A stretch of 64,000 nt of DNA from positions 119,854,162-119,918,161 of the forward strand of contig NC_081824.1 of assembly GCF_030867095.1 (NCBI RefSeq). The letters are read 5' to 3'. The notes beneath the pieces were generated by a model. That model ran no database searches and had not been told where the DNA came from. It saw nothing but the letters and a program-made list of their open reading frames with translations. Source of the stretch: Alligator mississippiensis (lineage: Eukaryota > Chordata > Crocodylia > Alligatoridae). The translations under genes were made by a program, and so were the position numbers. This document shows positions 22,524-33,782 of this stretch, piece after piece (within the stretch, counting starts at the first letter, position 1; the number at the start of each line of letters is the position of its first letter).

Positions 22524-23660
22524 CATTTGCACAGGATACTTTACTCAAAATTTAAAGCAAATTACTGCACAGTAAGCACCTTCATTTATATGTGCAGATG
22601 CTTACTACACAGTAATTTGCTCTAATTGTGAGTAAATTTGCTACCTGTTTTAGGGGTGTGCCCAGTCTGCAAGTGGAAGGGATGGGGTGGTCAGGCAAAA
22701 GTGCTGTGAGAGGAGCCTGCCACCTGGGAGCAGTTCCCTCTCTTCTCTACAGAGCCAGGCCAAAGCAAAGTGATTAACTATATACATATTTATTGCTACA
22801 CAAAAATAAATATGAATAAGAGACATTAAATATTTACAGTAGAATTAGTATAGGACACCATATATAATAACCTGCAATCAACACATTGTACCACTTCGAG
22901 GGACTACAAAACATTAATCAGGTGATTCACAGCAGAGGCAATAATTAACCCCCCTGCACAGAATAAACATTAACACTCTGGAACAGGTAAGTCAAGGCAT
23001 CAACACAATAAACATATATAAGCATCAGCTTAGATAAACCCAGGTAAGTTGAGGTAGCAATGCAATAAACATACACAGGCAACAATACAGGTAAGTTCCA
23101 ATAATAAGCAGTAACCACACAGAGGTAATGTAGACTGATAAACCTATATAAACCCCCTTAAGGAGTACCCATAACTGTACTACCCTCTATAATACAAAGC
23201 AACATCAGTCACAGAATATGGGGGTGCACTCAGCACCCCACAGGGTGTTCCATGGAGCCCTTCCCTTTTAGGGCCCCGGGATGTGGAAACACCCCCTCCC
23301 ACAATGGAGGAGGGTGGAGGCTGCAAACCCTCCTGTCCCAAACTCACCTCCCCTGTGGGACCTGCTTCCCCAGTAACTCATGCTCCCGCTCTGAAGCAGC
23401 CAAAGCTCGTCCCCTGGTGGCCAGTCCCGCGAGGGCCTCTCTCCAGCGGTGCCTCCAACTCCTCTTGATGTCCTGGTGCCCTTACCGGGCACCCAGGGTG
23501 CTTCTATAGGAGTCGAGCCCTTACTGGCTCTGGTTTTCCAGACTCACAATGGGGGTCCTTCCCTTTCCCAGACCCTGCTCTGGGCACAAGGGCTCTTTTA
23601 GTTTAATGTGGAGCCACACTGCAGGGTCTGGTTACTTGGCCTAGAGCTGGGGCTAATGTG

Positions 23661-23858
23661 AGCAACCTCGAGCTGCTCCCAGGGCCAGCTCTCTGTGCGC
23701 CGACCTGTACACCATGTGGGGCCTGAGCAGCCTCAAGCTGCTCCCAGGGCTGGCTCTCCATGCACTGATCCACACACCAGGTTCGCAGGCTCAAGCCACC
23801 TTGAGCGGCTCCTAGAGCCTGAGCACCATGCACTGATCCGTGCACTGTCAAGGCTCAG
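23661..23858 (+). repeat. ~67-bp tandem repeat, three units
   Basis: Units start at about 23661, 23726 and 23794 with AGCAACCTCGAGCTGCTCCC, AGCAGCCTCAAGCTGCTCCC and AGCCACCTTGAGCGGCTCCT. Each continues with a CATGCACTGATCC-like segment. Divergence between units is moderate. Confidence 0.85.
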
Positions 23859-24012
23859 GTGGGGTCCTGAGGACAGTTGTCTCCCGAGCTCCTCTCTCCT
23901 CATTATCCCTCTGTTGGCTACAAATGTCCAACTCAGGATCCTTAAAATTCTAGTTTATTAAGCGGATTGAAACACTGTAATGAGTTAATTCATAAACCTT
24001 GGGGCTGTTCCC

Positions 24013-24071
24013 CACACACACACACACACATGCACACACATGCGCACACACACACACACACACACACACAG
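24013..24071. repeat. (CA)n microsatellite
   Basis: About 29 CA units interrupted by two ATG-type variants. Confidence 0.97.
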
Positions 24072-26074
24072 TAGCAGGCTACAGAGTCAGGTATACCTAT
24101 CCTACAAGCACTGGAGTCTGTTGTTGAGGCTTCTTTCAGTGTGGTGTTATCTTCCAGAAGGGAGTCGCCGGCTGGTCCTTCTGGCTGGACAGGTCTGGTC
24201 GAGTTGGAGATCAAGAGGGCACCACTGAGGGTCACTTTTCACTGCCTTTTATCTGTCCCTGGCAGACTTTGGTGACTCCCCAGTTTTCAGGTTTGCCCAA
24301 TCCAGGGGTCATTGACTCTTGTGGGACTTCTCCCCCCTCGGTGGCTACTGTATGGCATCTGTCAGCCCCAGGGGTCGTCCGCATGTATGTGCAGGTTTGG
24401 GAGTCTGTTGATTAATTTAGAATAGGGCTCTGGGAGTGGTTGATCTGGAGATACTCAGCCCAAAGGTTGGTCCCCAGCATTGATTAACTCAGGCCAGGGC
24501 TTCTAGCCCTTGATCAGTGATGTTTAGAGATTTCCTGGTTGTTACATTGTCTTCTATTGAGTTCTTCTGTTGGCTGATCTGCAGCTTTCCAGGTGTTAAT
24601 TGCTGTCTGCTGCTACAGTGTTACACATTCAATCACTAATTCACTCACTCTTTCAGGGGCCAGCCTGATACAGGGAAGGACAGTTTGATTCCTGCCCTTG
24701 TTAACATTGTTACAATGTATAACTTACTTATGAAACTAAATACATTCAGTTGAAAGATGAAAGGTGAGGAGTATAAAATATAAGCTACAAATGCCATGGC
24801 ACACAAATAGATAAAAATACCAAAATACAAGGGGAGATACAAATTTCAAAACACAATTCCTTATCTTAAAGTGAAAGAAAGAGGAAGGAAGGAAGAAAAG
24901 GTAGAAGAGGAAAAACATATCCAAGTAGGGGAGAGCAACTGCAGGCAAAAGGAAAAGGGGCTTTCTGCTACATCTTGAGCATGCCAAGCATGCTCTCCTT
25001 TTATATGCTTTGGGGGTTCTGCCCCTGAAGTCCAGTCCACAGTCTGGTTGGGGAGCTCCTCTTTCCCCTCCCTTTGGGAAAGGGGTGGTGCCCCTTGTTT
25101 CTGACTGTTGGATTTGATCCACCAATAGGAATTGAAGATTCTCTAGCCCCTGGACATGTTGGATCTCAATCCGGTAAGTCTGTCATGCTACCTGTAAATA
25201 CAGGTAGCAAATTTACTCATGATTACTTACTGCACCATGTGGCATGTGTAGATGGCTGACCAGGAGCAAGCAGGAGCAATGTCCCAGTGCCCAGGCAGCA
25301 GGGAGCTCCCAGTCCCTGCTCCCCATCACAATCATGGATGAAGGGCTGGGGAGATGATTCCCAGCCACAGTTCCATGATTGCAATCATGGAGTGGGGTCT
25401 AGGAACAGGATGGCAGCCTGTTCCTAGAGCAGGAGCTGGGAACTGCTGGGCTGGCAGCAAAATCCCCAGTCCCCACCTGCAGTCACGGAGCAGGGTTGGG
25501 AACTGTCCCACTCAGGAGCAGGTCCCAGCCCCATGCCCCAATCAGGCATTTGAGGCATAGGGCTTGGAATGAGCTGCAGGGGAGGGCAGGTCCCAGCCCC
25601 CTGCCCCATTCCATCAGTGAAAAAGCTAGCCCCCAGGTGGGTGGGAAATCCCTACCCAGCCAGGGACTTGCTACTAGCTGCCCTACTGACAGATCAGGTC
25701 AGGAGGCTGGGACCTGCTTCTACCTTGAAGCTCTGGCTAGGTCCCCTGTCTCTGATCGGGAGCCAGGACCAGGAGCTCCCTTCTGCCAGAGGAAGGGGAT
25801 ATTGTACCCACACAGGTTCTGATGGTGGAGCCCGCCTCAGCAGCAGGCAGCCCTCAATGGGCAGGGAACAATCTTCCTAGCACCCATGGGCAACCTAGAG
25901 CTTCCCTTGGCTGCTGCAGGGAGCCGGTGCAGGGCCAGAGGGGGCAGGATGAGATCGCTGCCAGGAGCAGCTGATCTGCTCCCACATTCCTGCACTTGTT
26001 GCCTGCCTGGCGTGGGTTTACTTTAGAGTAAACTCACCCCACAGCATTTGCATGTGTAGACATGTCCATTGTCA

Positions 26075-26477
26075 CCCAAGCTACCTTCCACCTTCATATT
26101 CTCAAAAAATTCTTCCCTGTTTGTGAGAAGTAAGTCAAAAGCTTCCTCATCCCACCTGTCCTCTATCATCTGTATGAAAAAAGTTATCCTCAGTAGGCTC
26201 CAGGATTTTGCTGGACTGCTTTCCACACAGTAGATGTCACAATAATTCAAGTCCCTCATGAGAATGAAGTCCTGCAATAGAAGCTTCAGTCCTTTGTTTA
26301 ATGAGGGCTTTGTTCACTTCTTCCTCCTGGTTTAGTGGTCTGTAGCAGATGCCCACCATGACATCCACCTGTTGCCCTTCCCTCTGACCTTTATGCAGAG
26401 ACTTTCAACAGGTCTATCTTCCACTTTATACTGCACTTCAGAACATGTGAACATCAATTTTCTCTATAGGGTAACAC
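26075..26477 (-). mobile_element. CR1 LINE: endonuclease middle part (part 2 of 3)
   Basis: The - strand carries the C-terminal half of the apurinic-type endonuclease domain: ILMRDLNYCDIYCVES (the family's GDFN motif, here degenerate), then DLLLTNREEFFENMKVEGSLG. The family's catalytic SDH would follow at once and is found across the insertion at 22490-22523. The plus-strand ends directly at the 8-bp duplication of the next insertion. Confidence 0.85.
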
Positions 26478-26485
26478 CTTGCTGC

Positions 26486-27388
26486 TAGGACTGTGCAAAA
26501 CAGCACCGTTCTGCTTCGACTTCTGTTTCGATGTTTTGATGGAACAGTCTTTCATTTCGAGTTTAGTTTCATTTCAAAAGCAGTGTTCCATTTTGTTTTG
26601 TCAAAACAGTTTCAACGTTTTGTCCACAGGCTATAATGGGGAAGCATGAAACCGGAGAAGGAACAGCACCCTGTGATCACAGGCAAATCGGGGGCCCGCA
26701 CCCCCAGGAGAAGTCCAGCAGAGCTTCACAGCCCTCCCATGGGTGTGGACAGCAGGCTGCCGCTGCTGCCTGAGAACGGTGCTGGGAGCTGGGCCTGGAG
26801 GAGAGAGGCAAAGTGCAGCCCCGGTGCTGTGCCCTGCTTCTCCCCAGTGGGCTGCAGCCGCTGGGCGCTGAGCCTGACAGAGGGAGGTGGAACACAGCCC
26901 CAGCACTGCGCCCCACCTCCCTCCACTGGGCTGCAAACCACTGGGCACTGAGCCCAGTGGAGGGAGCTGAGAGGGAGCCCCAGTGCTGCACCCCACCTCC
27001 CTCCACCAGGCTGCAAGCTGCTGGGCACTGAGCCTGGTGGAGGGACGTGGAGCACAGCGCTGGGTCTGCCCACCTCCTGCCACCAGGCTGAGCTCCACGG
27101 GGCTGGATTGAAGCGCAGCCCAGTGGTGTAAGGTGGGGAGAGCCAGGGCTGTGCTCCCCACCAGAATGAGCCACATGAGACTGTGGAGCTGCTCAGCACA
27201 CAGCCCTCACTGTCCCCTGCCTCCTACCACCTGGCTGCTGCTTTGAAACTCGAAACATTTCAAAACTTTCTAAATGTTTTAACTGCCCTCGTTTTGTTTT
27301 GAGGCTGTTTCAAAGCCCTTCATTTCATTTCGAAACAAGTCGAAACAGTGTTGAAACAAAACAGCTGGCAAAGCTTCGCACAAGCCTA
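26486..27388. mobile_element. hAT-type element in CR1 endonuclease
   Basis: Ends TAGGACTGTGCAAAACAGC and, inverted, TAGGCTTGTGCGAAGC. The flanking 8-mers CTTGCTGC (26478-26485) and CTTTCTGC (27389-27396) agree at 7 of 8, the hAT signature. The subterminal regions are rich in TTTCGA/TCGAAA and GTTTTG motifs in mirror orientation. The core (26690-27240) is GC-rich with an 80-bp tandem array. Overlapping open frames up to 181 codons run on the - strand but repeat the same low-complexity peptides in every frame. Non-autonomous. Confidence 0.85.
26817..27110 (+). repeat. 80-bp tandem array, about 3.5 units
   Basis: AGCCCC-type unit starts lie at 26817, 26896, 26976 and (as AGCGC) 27056, so the period is 79-80 bp. 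Each unit contains CCACTGGGCTGCA and CTGGGCACTGAGCC..GTGG, which are themselves partly inverted. The array explains the repeated Ser/Ala/Gly/Trp-rich peptides in the open frames. Confidence 0.9.
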
Positions 27389-27396
27389 CTTTCTGC

Positions 27397-27775
27397 CTAT
27401 CTCTCCTGAACAAGCTATAGCCATCCATAACCACAGTCCAGTCATATGGACTCTATAATCCCATTATAATTTTGTGCTTGTATTAGGACCTCCAATTCTT
27501 CCTGGAAGAATATTTGCTCCTCATACTTCTCATAATAGTTTATTATAATCATGTTAGGTATTTAACTGACTATTTTATCCTCTCCCTGAGAACATTGCTA
27601 ATGCTGCAGTTATAGTTTTTCCTTACTGAGTTTTTATCCAGAGTATCCAGGTCCCCAGGCTCTTTACTTATGTCTTGAATTTTATCTCCATCCCCTAGTT
27701 TAAATCCCTCTTCACCAGGTTAGCAAGCCTGTATACAAAGATATTCTTCCCTCTCTTTGTCAGGTGGGCTGTATC
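27397..27775 (-). mobile_element. CR1 LINE: ORF1 end and endonuclease start (part 3 of 3)
   Basis: At 27400-27460 the - strand encodes the N-terminal endonuclease segment DWTVVMDGYSLFRRDRQ, a hallmark of CR1/L3 ORF2. Further upstream (27690-27770) it reads HLTKRGKNIFVYRLANLVKRDLN followed by a stop, matching the C-terminus of the esterase-like ORF1 protein. The CR1 therefore once extended at least from ORF1 to the 3' UTR, across 27775 down to 20325. Confidence 0.8.
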
Positions 27776-28229
27776 TTTTCACAATTAATCCGATCATCAA
27801 TTCAGGATTTGGTGTCATAATGCAACAATGAGTTATGGACCTCAGCATTGATTTGGGACCTATGAACATCTATTTATATATTTGGAATTTATACAAAATA
27901 ACTCCTGTCCTAAGACATAATTAGTCATTTTTAAAACATGTAAGGTACACAATAAATAATAAACAGACTCTCAATTACTGCTATAAACATACTATTTTAA
28001 AGGCAAAAAAAGAGAAGAAAGCGAACTTTCCAACAAAAGGAAACACTTCCGAGAATCCCATCTACATAGTTGCATAGCAGGAGACTAGACTTGATGACCT
28101 TGGAGCTGCCTTGCATTTGTATGCTTTTTCCTCACAGGTCAGGAAGACAAGAAGGGCTTTGCTGTGTGATGTGCAGATTAATAATTCAGAGTATTACTGA
28201 TCAAAGAATAAGACAAATTCTGAAGGCAT
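27776..28229. other. intergenic, no gene seen
   Basis: AT-rich. 28080-28110 (GAGACTAGACTTGATGACCTTGG) resembles the 3' end of a + strand CR1 but is very short. Confidence 0.4.
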
Positions 28230-28765
28230 GATGCCCTAGGTGTCAGGGACAGTGATCAGGCAGATCAGCCTGGGCCCAGGCTATCAGGGATTCTGAACTG
28301 GCAGTCCAGCCTGAGCCAAGTACCACAGCGGCTGCACCTGCAGCAAGCCCCAGCTACTGAACTCTGCCTCAGTTTAGTAGCAGCAAGCTACTAATTGTCT
28401 GCTGGGAGCACCATCTACCCATTAGCACCAGCTGGGGCTCTGGGGCTGCAGGCCAGTCAGCAGTTTTGCTGTGGCAAGTCTCCTGTTTTCTCTGGTTCTC
28501 CTTGATTTTGACCCTGGTTTTTGGCTTATTTCTAGCCTTTGGCTTTGGAATTTCCTGCAGTTCTGTTTCCTGGCTCCTGACCCTAGTCTGGCTCTGTTTA
28601 TGGACTTCGCTGTACGGATTGCCCGCTGGATTGGTACTCTGCATCTGACCACCAGATCCAGACCTGGGACTGTGTCATGGATTCTGCTTCTGGATCTCCT
28701 TCTGGCTCCTGCCCTCTGACTCAGCCTCAGGCCCTGCTTTCCCTTGGTGGCCTAACGATTAGACC
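28230..28765. mobile_element. possible LTR-type repeat
   Basis: Starts with GGTGTCAGGGACAGTGATCAGG and contains many CTGGCTCCTGACCCTAG / CTTCTGGATCTCC motifs ending near CCTAACGATTAGACCAGACC. This pattern resembles reptile LTR repeats in which TGGCTCCTGACT-like units recur. No coding gene, no confirmed ends. Open frames on both strands are short and mutually overlapping. Confidence 0.4.
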
Positions 28766-30298
28766 AGACCACGTACACACTGCTCCCTTACGCTAGAAAA
28801 GACTGCCTTTCCAGAAGCCTCTCCTCTTTTATATCAATGGGGTTCCAGTCATGTTCCTCTGCCGACTCCACCTATGACAGCTTAATATGAGAGATAGTGA
28901 TCTCTTGGGGCCTAACCATGCAGCACTGAAGTCTTTAGGAAGTTTACCATTGCCATCAATAGGACCAGTGCTCAGGGAGGTACAAGTTCAAATTTATTCA
29001 TTACATTTGGCCTGAAATCTCACAGGTATCCTATGCACCTTTAATGAAGCACCACATAACTACAAAGCTACTTAACACACAATAGTGCACATAAACAATT
29101 TTTTTTATACTCAACCTACAGGTGGGGAAGGACCCAGTGTGATAATGCAGGAGTAAGTCTACAGCATTGCTATTTAGAAAAAGCAACCTTTTCACTTCTA
29201 AACCGAGTATGTCAGCCTATAAACCACTGCAGCACAAATTACATGACATTGTTATAGTCACCTTTTAAAGTAAAGTGTCTTTAAAATGACACTGTGACCT
29301 ATCACTAGATTTCCAAGTAAAGATATGACCAATATTCAAAGTGAATTTTAAAAATGTTTGCAAATCTATAAATAAATGTTGTTCCTCTGATCTAAAGGGT
29401 AATGAACTTGGCAGCAAAGTATTATAGCAGAATTAAGTTGCTAGTGTTGTGGTCAGCGCTCCTATGTGGTTCAATATCTACTTAGCACTGGATTTTTCAG
29501 ACCATGATTTAAAGGCAATTACTGTCTACTTCTAGCATGATGCAAGTTGAATAATATATTGTCTGTAATTATATCACTAGAAGATATGTGCCAATAATAA
29601 TCTGATCCTTGATTGTTTGTTTACTAGTATTAGCAATGGGAAATAAAGGTAATGTAAGGGTTTAATTGAAAGTTACATGTTATTGGTCATTGTTTTGTTT
29701 CTCAGTGTATGATACAGAGTAAAGCTTCAGTTAGAATCTTTTGAGAGAAAATGTATCAAAATAACTCTCCAAGCAGGTGGCTGCAGAAGAAGAGAGCAAA
29801 CTGACAGGCTGCTTGTTAATCAGCTCAGTGTTAACCAGCATACAGGCCCAAAACCTATTTTCAGATGGTAGGCACTGTATGCAGTTTCATACATCTAAAG
29901 GCAGAATTTAACTCATAATATGTAGATTACACATGCATATAATTCTCAGTCTCCTAAACTCGTGTTAGAACTGTGAAGTATTCAGAAAACACATGTTGAG
30001 ATAATGGGAGGTAGTGGTTAGATATACAGGGGCCTATGGGCTGTGATACCTCCTTGCCTTTTTGATGGCAATATCAGAATCTAGGATCAGAATATCTGAT
30101 CTCTTTAAAAAAGCGTTTACCCCCTATATTTGAGAAGAAAATATGTCAAATATGAACAGTGTACTGCATATTCTGTATTCAGTTTGTACTCTTATATTAA
30201 GGCAAATTCAGATAAATTCATTGACGTCTTCTAGAACAGAATTAGCCTACTGACTCAGAGGACAGAGAGAAACAGGAACTGCAGCTATGAACCACTTT
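28766..30298. other. intergenic, no gene seen
   Basis: AT-rich, high-complexity DNA without recognised repeats, exons or RNA genes. Confidence 0.55.
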
Positions 30299-31065
30299 TC
30301 ATAGATTCATAGATGTTAGGGTCGGAAGGGACCTCAGCAGGTCATCGAGTCCAACCCCTGCCCTGGGCAGGAAAGAGCGCTGGATCAGGTGATCCCTGCT
30401 AGGTGCTTGTCCAGGCTTCTCTTGAAAACCCCCAAGGTAGGGGAGAGCACCACCTCCCTGGGAAGCCGATTCCAGATTCTGGCAACCCTTACTGTGAAGA
30501 AGTTCTTTCTAATGTCCAACCTAAATCTGCTCTCTGTCAATTTTTGGCCATTGTTCCTAGTTACTACAGGGGGTGCCCTGGTATATAGAGCACCTCCTAT
30601 TCCCTGCTGCCCACCCCTGATGAACTTATAGGCAGCCACAAGATCACCTCTCAGCCTTCTCTTGCAAAGGCTGAAGAAATCTAGGTCCCTCAGTCTCTCC
30701 TCGTAGGCCTTGCCTGCAGGCCTCTGACCACATGAGTGGCCCTCCTCTGAACCCTCTTAAGATTCTCTGCATCCCTCTTGAAGTGCGACGCCCAAAACTG
30801 GACACAGTACTCCAACTGCAGCCTGACCAGTGCCGCATAGAGGGGAAGCATCACCTCCCGGGACCTGTTTGTCATACATCTGCTAATGCATGATAAAGTG
30901 TGGTTAGCCTTGTTGATCACTTCATCACACTAATGACTCATGTTCATCTTGGAATTAACTATGACTCCAAGATCCCTTTCCACTTCTGTGCTGCTGAGAA
31001 GGTCATTCCCCAGTCTATAAGTGCGTTGGTGGTTCTTTTTGCTCAGGTGCAGCAAGATAGTACTT
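30299..31065 (-). mobile_element. CR1 LINE, 5'-truncated
   Basis: The 3' end has TCATAGATTCATAGATG 8-mers followed by TTAGGGTCGGAAGGGACCTC. The - strand encodes the RT C-terminus: SCISRCMTNRSREVMLPLYAALVRLQLEYCVQFW (30690-30920) and RLDIRKNFFTVRVARIWNRL ending HLAGIT (30385-30639). A frameshift near 30640-30690 separates the two frames, unlike the open copy at 2.6 kb. The closeness of the two consensus sequences puts them in related subfamilies. Confidence 0.95.
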
Positions 31066-31669
31066 CTATCTATCAAGTGACTAGTTGACTTCTAAGCCTT
31101 ATGATGGCAATAAAAAAATCAACTATTGCAGAGCTGATCATTTGAACAAAATAACATGGTTTGAATTTAGTATCCTCAATATTTTTCTGCCTGCTAATCC
31201 CTGACAGTTAAACCTACACAGTTTAGCAGTCATCATAATTCCCAACATTCCCTCTTTCAAAAAACAGTGATTATGCAGTGATAGGAATGGATCATTCTTT
31301 TAAAAACTGATTGCATTCAGATTTGATAGCATGTGTAAGTTCCTCAAATGTCCTTTATTTTGTCATCTTGGAAGTAGCAATCCTAGATTAGAAATGTTCT
31401 AGAATATTGCTGGTACCCAGAGAACACAGATAAAATCAGAGTCTCATTTGATAATAATGTGGGCATAAAGCCTGAATTCAAGATTCTGTTTCATTTACAA
31501 CAGCTGTTACCTGCCTTTTTCCACACTGTTTTCTAATGTCCTGCATGTTTTTGTTTACCTTTTTGGTGCTTAGGTGTTTCATGGTGGGTGCCCTTCAAAT
31601 GAACTGATTGACTCATGACCACTTAACTCAGAGCAGGAAATCATTTCTTACTCAATTTTAAGTGTTATA
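31066..31669. other. intergenic, no gene seen
   Basis: AT-rich unique DNA. Confidence 0.55.
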
Positions 31670-32228
31670 GGTGCATCTACACATGTTATTAGCACAGAGG
31701 AATAAACTCTGGTGCACGTTGTGCCAGAGTTTATTGCTCCCAGACACCATGCTGGCATGGCAGGGGGTCCCCCATGGCAGAGGGTTGGACTTGATGATCT
31801 GCTCAGGTCCCTTCCAACCCTACCAACTATGAAACTATGTTTGACATGTGCCTGGATTGCAGCACGATGAGCAAGGTTGGAGCAGCTCTGGGTGGAGCAG
31901 ACCTGGGGACAGTCAGCCTGGGGCTGCTCCAACACAGCCAATGTGCTGTAGAGGGGCTAGCTGGGCCATGAGGGTACTCCAGTTTGGGGCTAGCTGGCAG
32001 GCAGCCCCTGCACAGAAGCACCGTCCTGCCCCAGCCAGCCCTGTCAGCGTCTATGCTTGCATTGCTACACGCTAAAGAAGGCCATCACAGGATAGTATTT
32101 GTATTTATAACCTGTAGCAGAGTTAATTAGTTTCCTGTGGCTTAATAGGGCCACATGTATAGACAGTGAGACTTTACTGTGGAGTTAATTAGGCAGCTCT
32201 ACAGAAAATGTTTTGTGTAGATGCTCCC
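31670..32228. mobile_element. MITE, GGTGCATCTACACA termini
   Basis: Ends GGTGCATCTACACATG and, inverted, GGGAGCATCTACACAAA. A strong hairpin, AATAAACTCTGGTGCA against TGTGCCAGAGTTTATT, lies at 31700-31735. The core is GC-rich (31860-32040) and includes a CR1 3' fragment. No transposase and no confirmed target duplication. Confidence 0.65.
31775..31840 (+). mobile_element. CR1 3' UTR fragment, + strand
   Basis: GAGGGTTGGACTTGATGATC, then GGTCCCTTCCAACCCTACC and ATGAAACTATG are the last bases of a CR1 in sense orientation. It lies within the MITE core, either captured by it or inserted into it. Confidence 0.8.
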
Positions 32229-33533
32229 ATTGATGATAACAACAGTACTACAGGATAAAAACTCCTAGTGTTGGAGGACGCAACATCATTTCAATAAATG
32301 AAAATGCAGCTGCATATCTTCACTGTGATTTTGGCACAGAATGTTGGGTCAGATAAGTAAAGGGAGAGCCATTATGATATTGTTTAGTTTTTTAAATGCA
32401 CTTATTTGCAGAATTTGTAGAAAAAGAATGTTAGATTCTGATTTTAATTGTATCACACTCACAGTATCGAACAAGCATTACGTTGCTCAGTCAGTAAAAT
32501 TATCCCAGATTTACACTGAAGTGACAAAGCAGAATCTGGCCTATATTCCGTGACAGATTCAAACTATTGGGCAACTTTTTTTGTATAAGCAATAGCATTC
32601 ACTTTTTCCATTTTATTACACATGACAAATAACAGTATCTGTTATAAGGAAAATATATGTTAAGGTTCTAGAATGCTGTTTTAATTGAAAATCTGTCCTC
32701 TTGCTAAGATTCTTATTTTAACCAATGAAGATTGTAAACACCACGTTGGAAACCTGGTACAACTTCAGCTTCTTTGGTGATATTGCTGGTGGTTTAAGCC
32801 ATTTATTTACATGCCCTCTGCCAAGCAGGATATGTCAGACACCATCCACTTCCTGCCTACCTCAAATGTATCTAGTATTTAGGACTCACTGACCTTTTCT
32901 CACAATGCCTCACACACATCTCACAGCTACAGATACAGCAATTTCCTTTCCACCTCCCTGTTTCCTCATAATGAGAGGAATATTTTTCTCAATCAAAGGC
33001 CACCACAGATTTCAAAGCAGTAAAATTCTAACATAATTATGTATGATTTATGTTTAAGTAGGTAAGTGACCTAAATTTTATTTTATGAGAAACAGAGATG
33101 GGATAGATTCTTTATTCAGACTGTATTTGTACACAGATCCAGTCAGCTTCAGATTGATTAGACTTGTCCAATTTGAATTTCTACCAGCAGCCCTTGTAGT
33201 GAATGGCAATATTTGTGCAAAGGAAAGGTTACAGAATTGGGCTTTAGGGACTCAATTTTCTCTCTTACCTAGATGAAAGTTTGTTCCATTGCAATTCCAG
33301 AGCAGAATTTAACTCTATATTTTTGCCCTATCAATAAATTTCTCTATAGCAAAAATAATATCAATAAACTGAGCCTTGTAATAAAATTAACAATAACAAA
33401 ATCATAAACAAAAGGCAACCAAACATGATGTTGTCCTTTTTGCTCCCTGCCAGTTTTAATTTTGAATAAAGCTGGAAGATTTTACTAGAGGAAAGAGTTC
33501 AGGGTCTGTTATGGCTTTAAGATGGCAACAGGG
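32229..33533. other. intergenic, no gene seen
   Basis: AT-rich. 32495-32545 (CCAGATTTACACTGAAGTGAC) is a scrap of a dispersed amniote repeat. The 70-codon frame at 32341-32553 has no domain. Confidence 0.45.
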
Positions 33534-33782
33534 GGCATGTCTACATGTGTATTAATGCACTTTTCCTAATGCATGTTAAATTTAGTACCTCCAATGTGAG
33601 TACTAAATAAATGTACACTAGACTCCGCCCATGCATAGTAGCAAAAGCGCACACCTTTTAGGTGAAGTTTAATGTGCAGTAGCCTATTTTACTGAGCATT
33701 AGCATATTTGCATGTATTTTTACGTGACACTTTAAAGCACGGTAAAATAGGCTACTGTGCATTAAAGTGCGCATGTAGACAC
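33534..33782. mobile_element. MITE, GGCATGTCTACATGTG termini
   Basis: A compact ~250-bp element. Inverted ends GGCATGTCTACATGTG and GTGTGTCTACATGCGC. An inner hairpin pairs GTTTAATGTGCAGTAGCC (33687) with GGCTACTGTGCATTAAAG (33750). Flanking 8-mers CAACAGGG and ACCCAGGG agree at 5 of 8. Same terminal family as 12988 and 17344. Confidence 0.75.

Larger units (their letters stand above)
22646..25185. mobile_element. TG..CA insertion inside the MITE, LTR-like
   Basis: Begins TGTTTTAGGGGTG and ends GTAAGTCTGTCA, with TGCTACC duplicated at both sides (22639-22645 and 25186-25192). It sits in the centre of the MITE palindrome, so the empty site can be inferred. The body is about 2.5 kb and non-coding: an AT-rich part, a CCTATATAAACCCCCTTAAGG motif that reads as a possible TATA region on either strand, a tandem repeat at 23661-23858 and a (CA)n tract. 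TG..CA ends suggest an LTR-class insertion, but a 7-bp duplication is unusual and no internal genes are visible. Unclassified. Confidence 0.55.
22532..26066. mobile_element. MITE-type insertion in CR1, itself interrupted
   Basis: Inserted in the CR1 endonuclease codons. Flanking 8-mers CATTTGCA (22524-22531) and CATTGTCA (26067-26074) agree at 6 of 8, and removing the insert restores a continuous CR1 reading (SLGDN joined to VPSDHEM). The right end, inverted, reads GACATGTCTACACATGC, as in other MITEs here. A palindromic core is split: AGTAAATTTGCTACC on the left arm (22631-22645) and GGTAGCAAATTTACTCA on the right arm (25203-25220). 25262-26010 is a GC-rich core with spurious open frames. 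Confidence 0.7.

Noticed and set aside
23661..23858. CRISPR-like direct repeats
   Set aside because: Units are contiguous and diverged with no unique spacers; vertebrate tandem repeat.
26631..27199. Frames of 157-181 codons on the - strand
   Set aside because: Produced by an 80-bp tandem array inside a hAT element; the same peptide style appears in all three frames.
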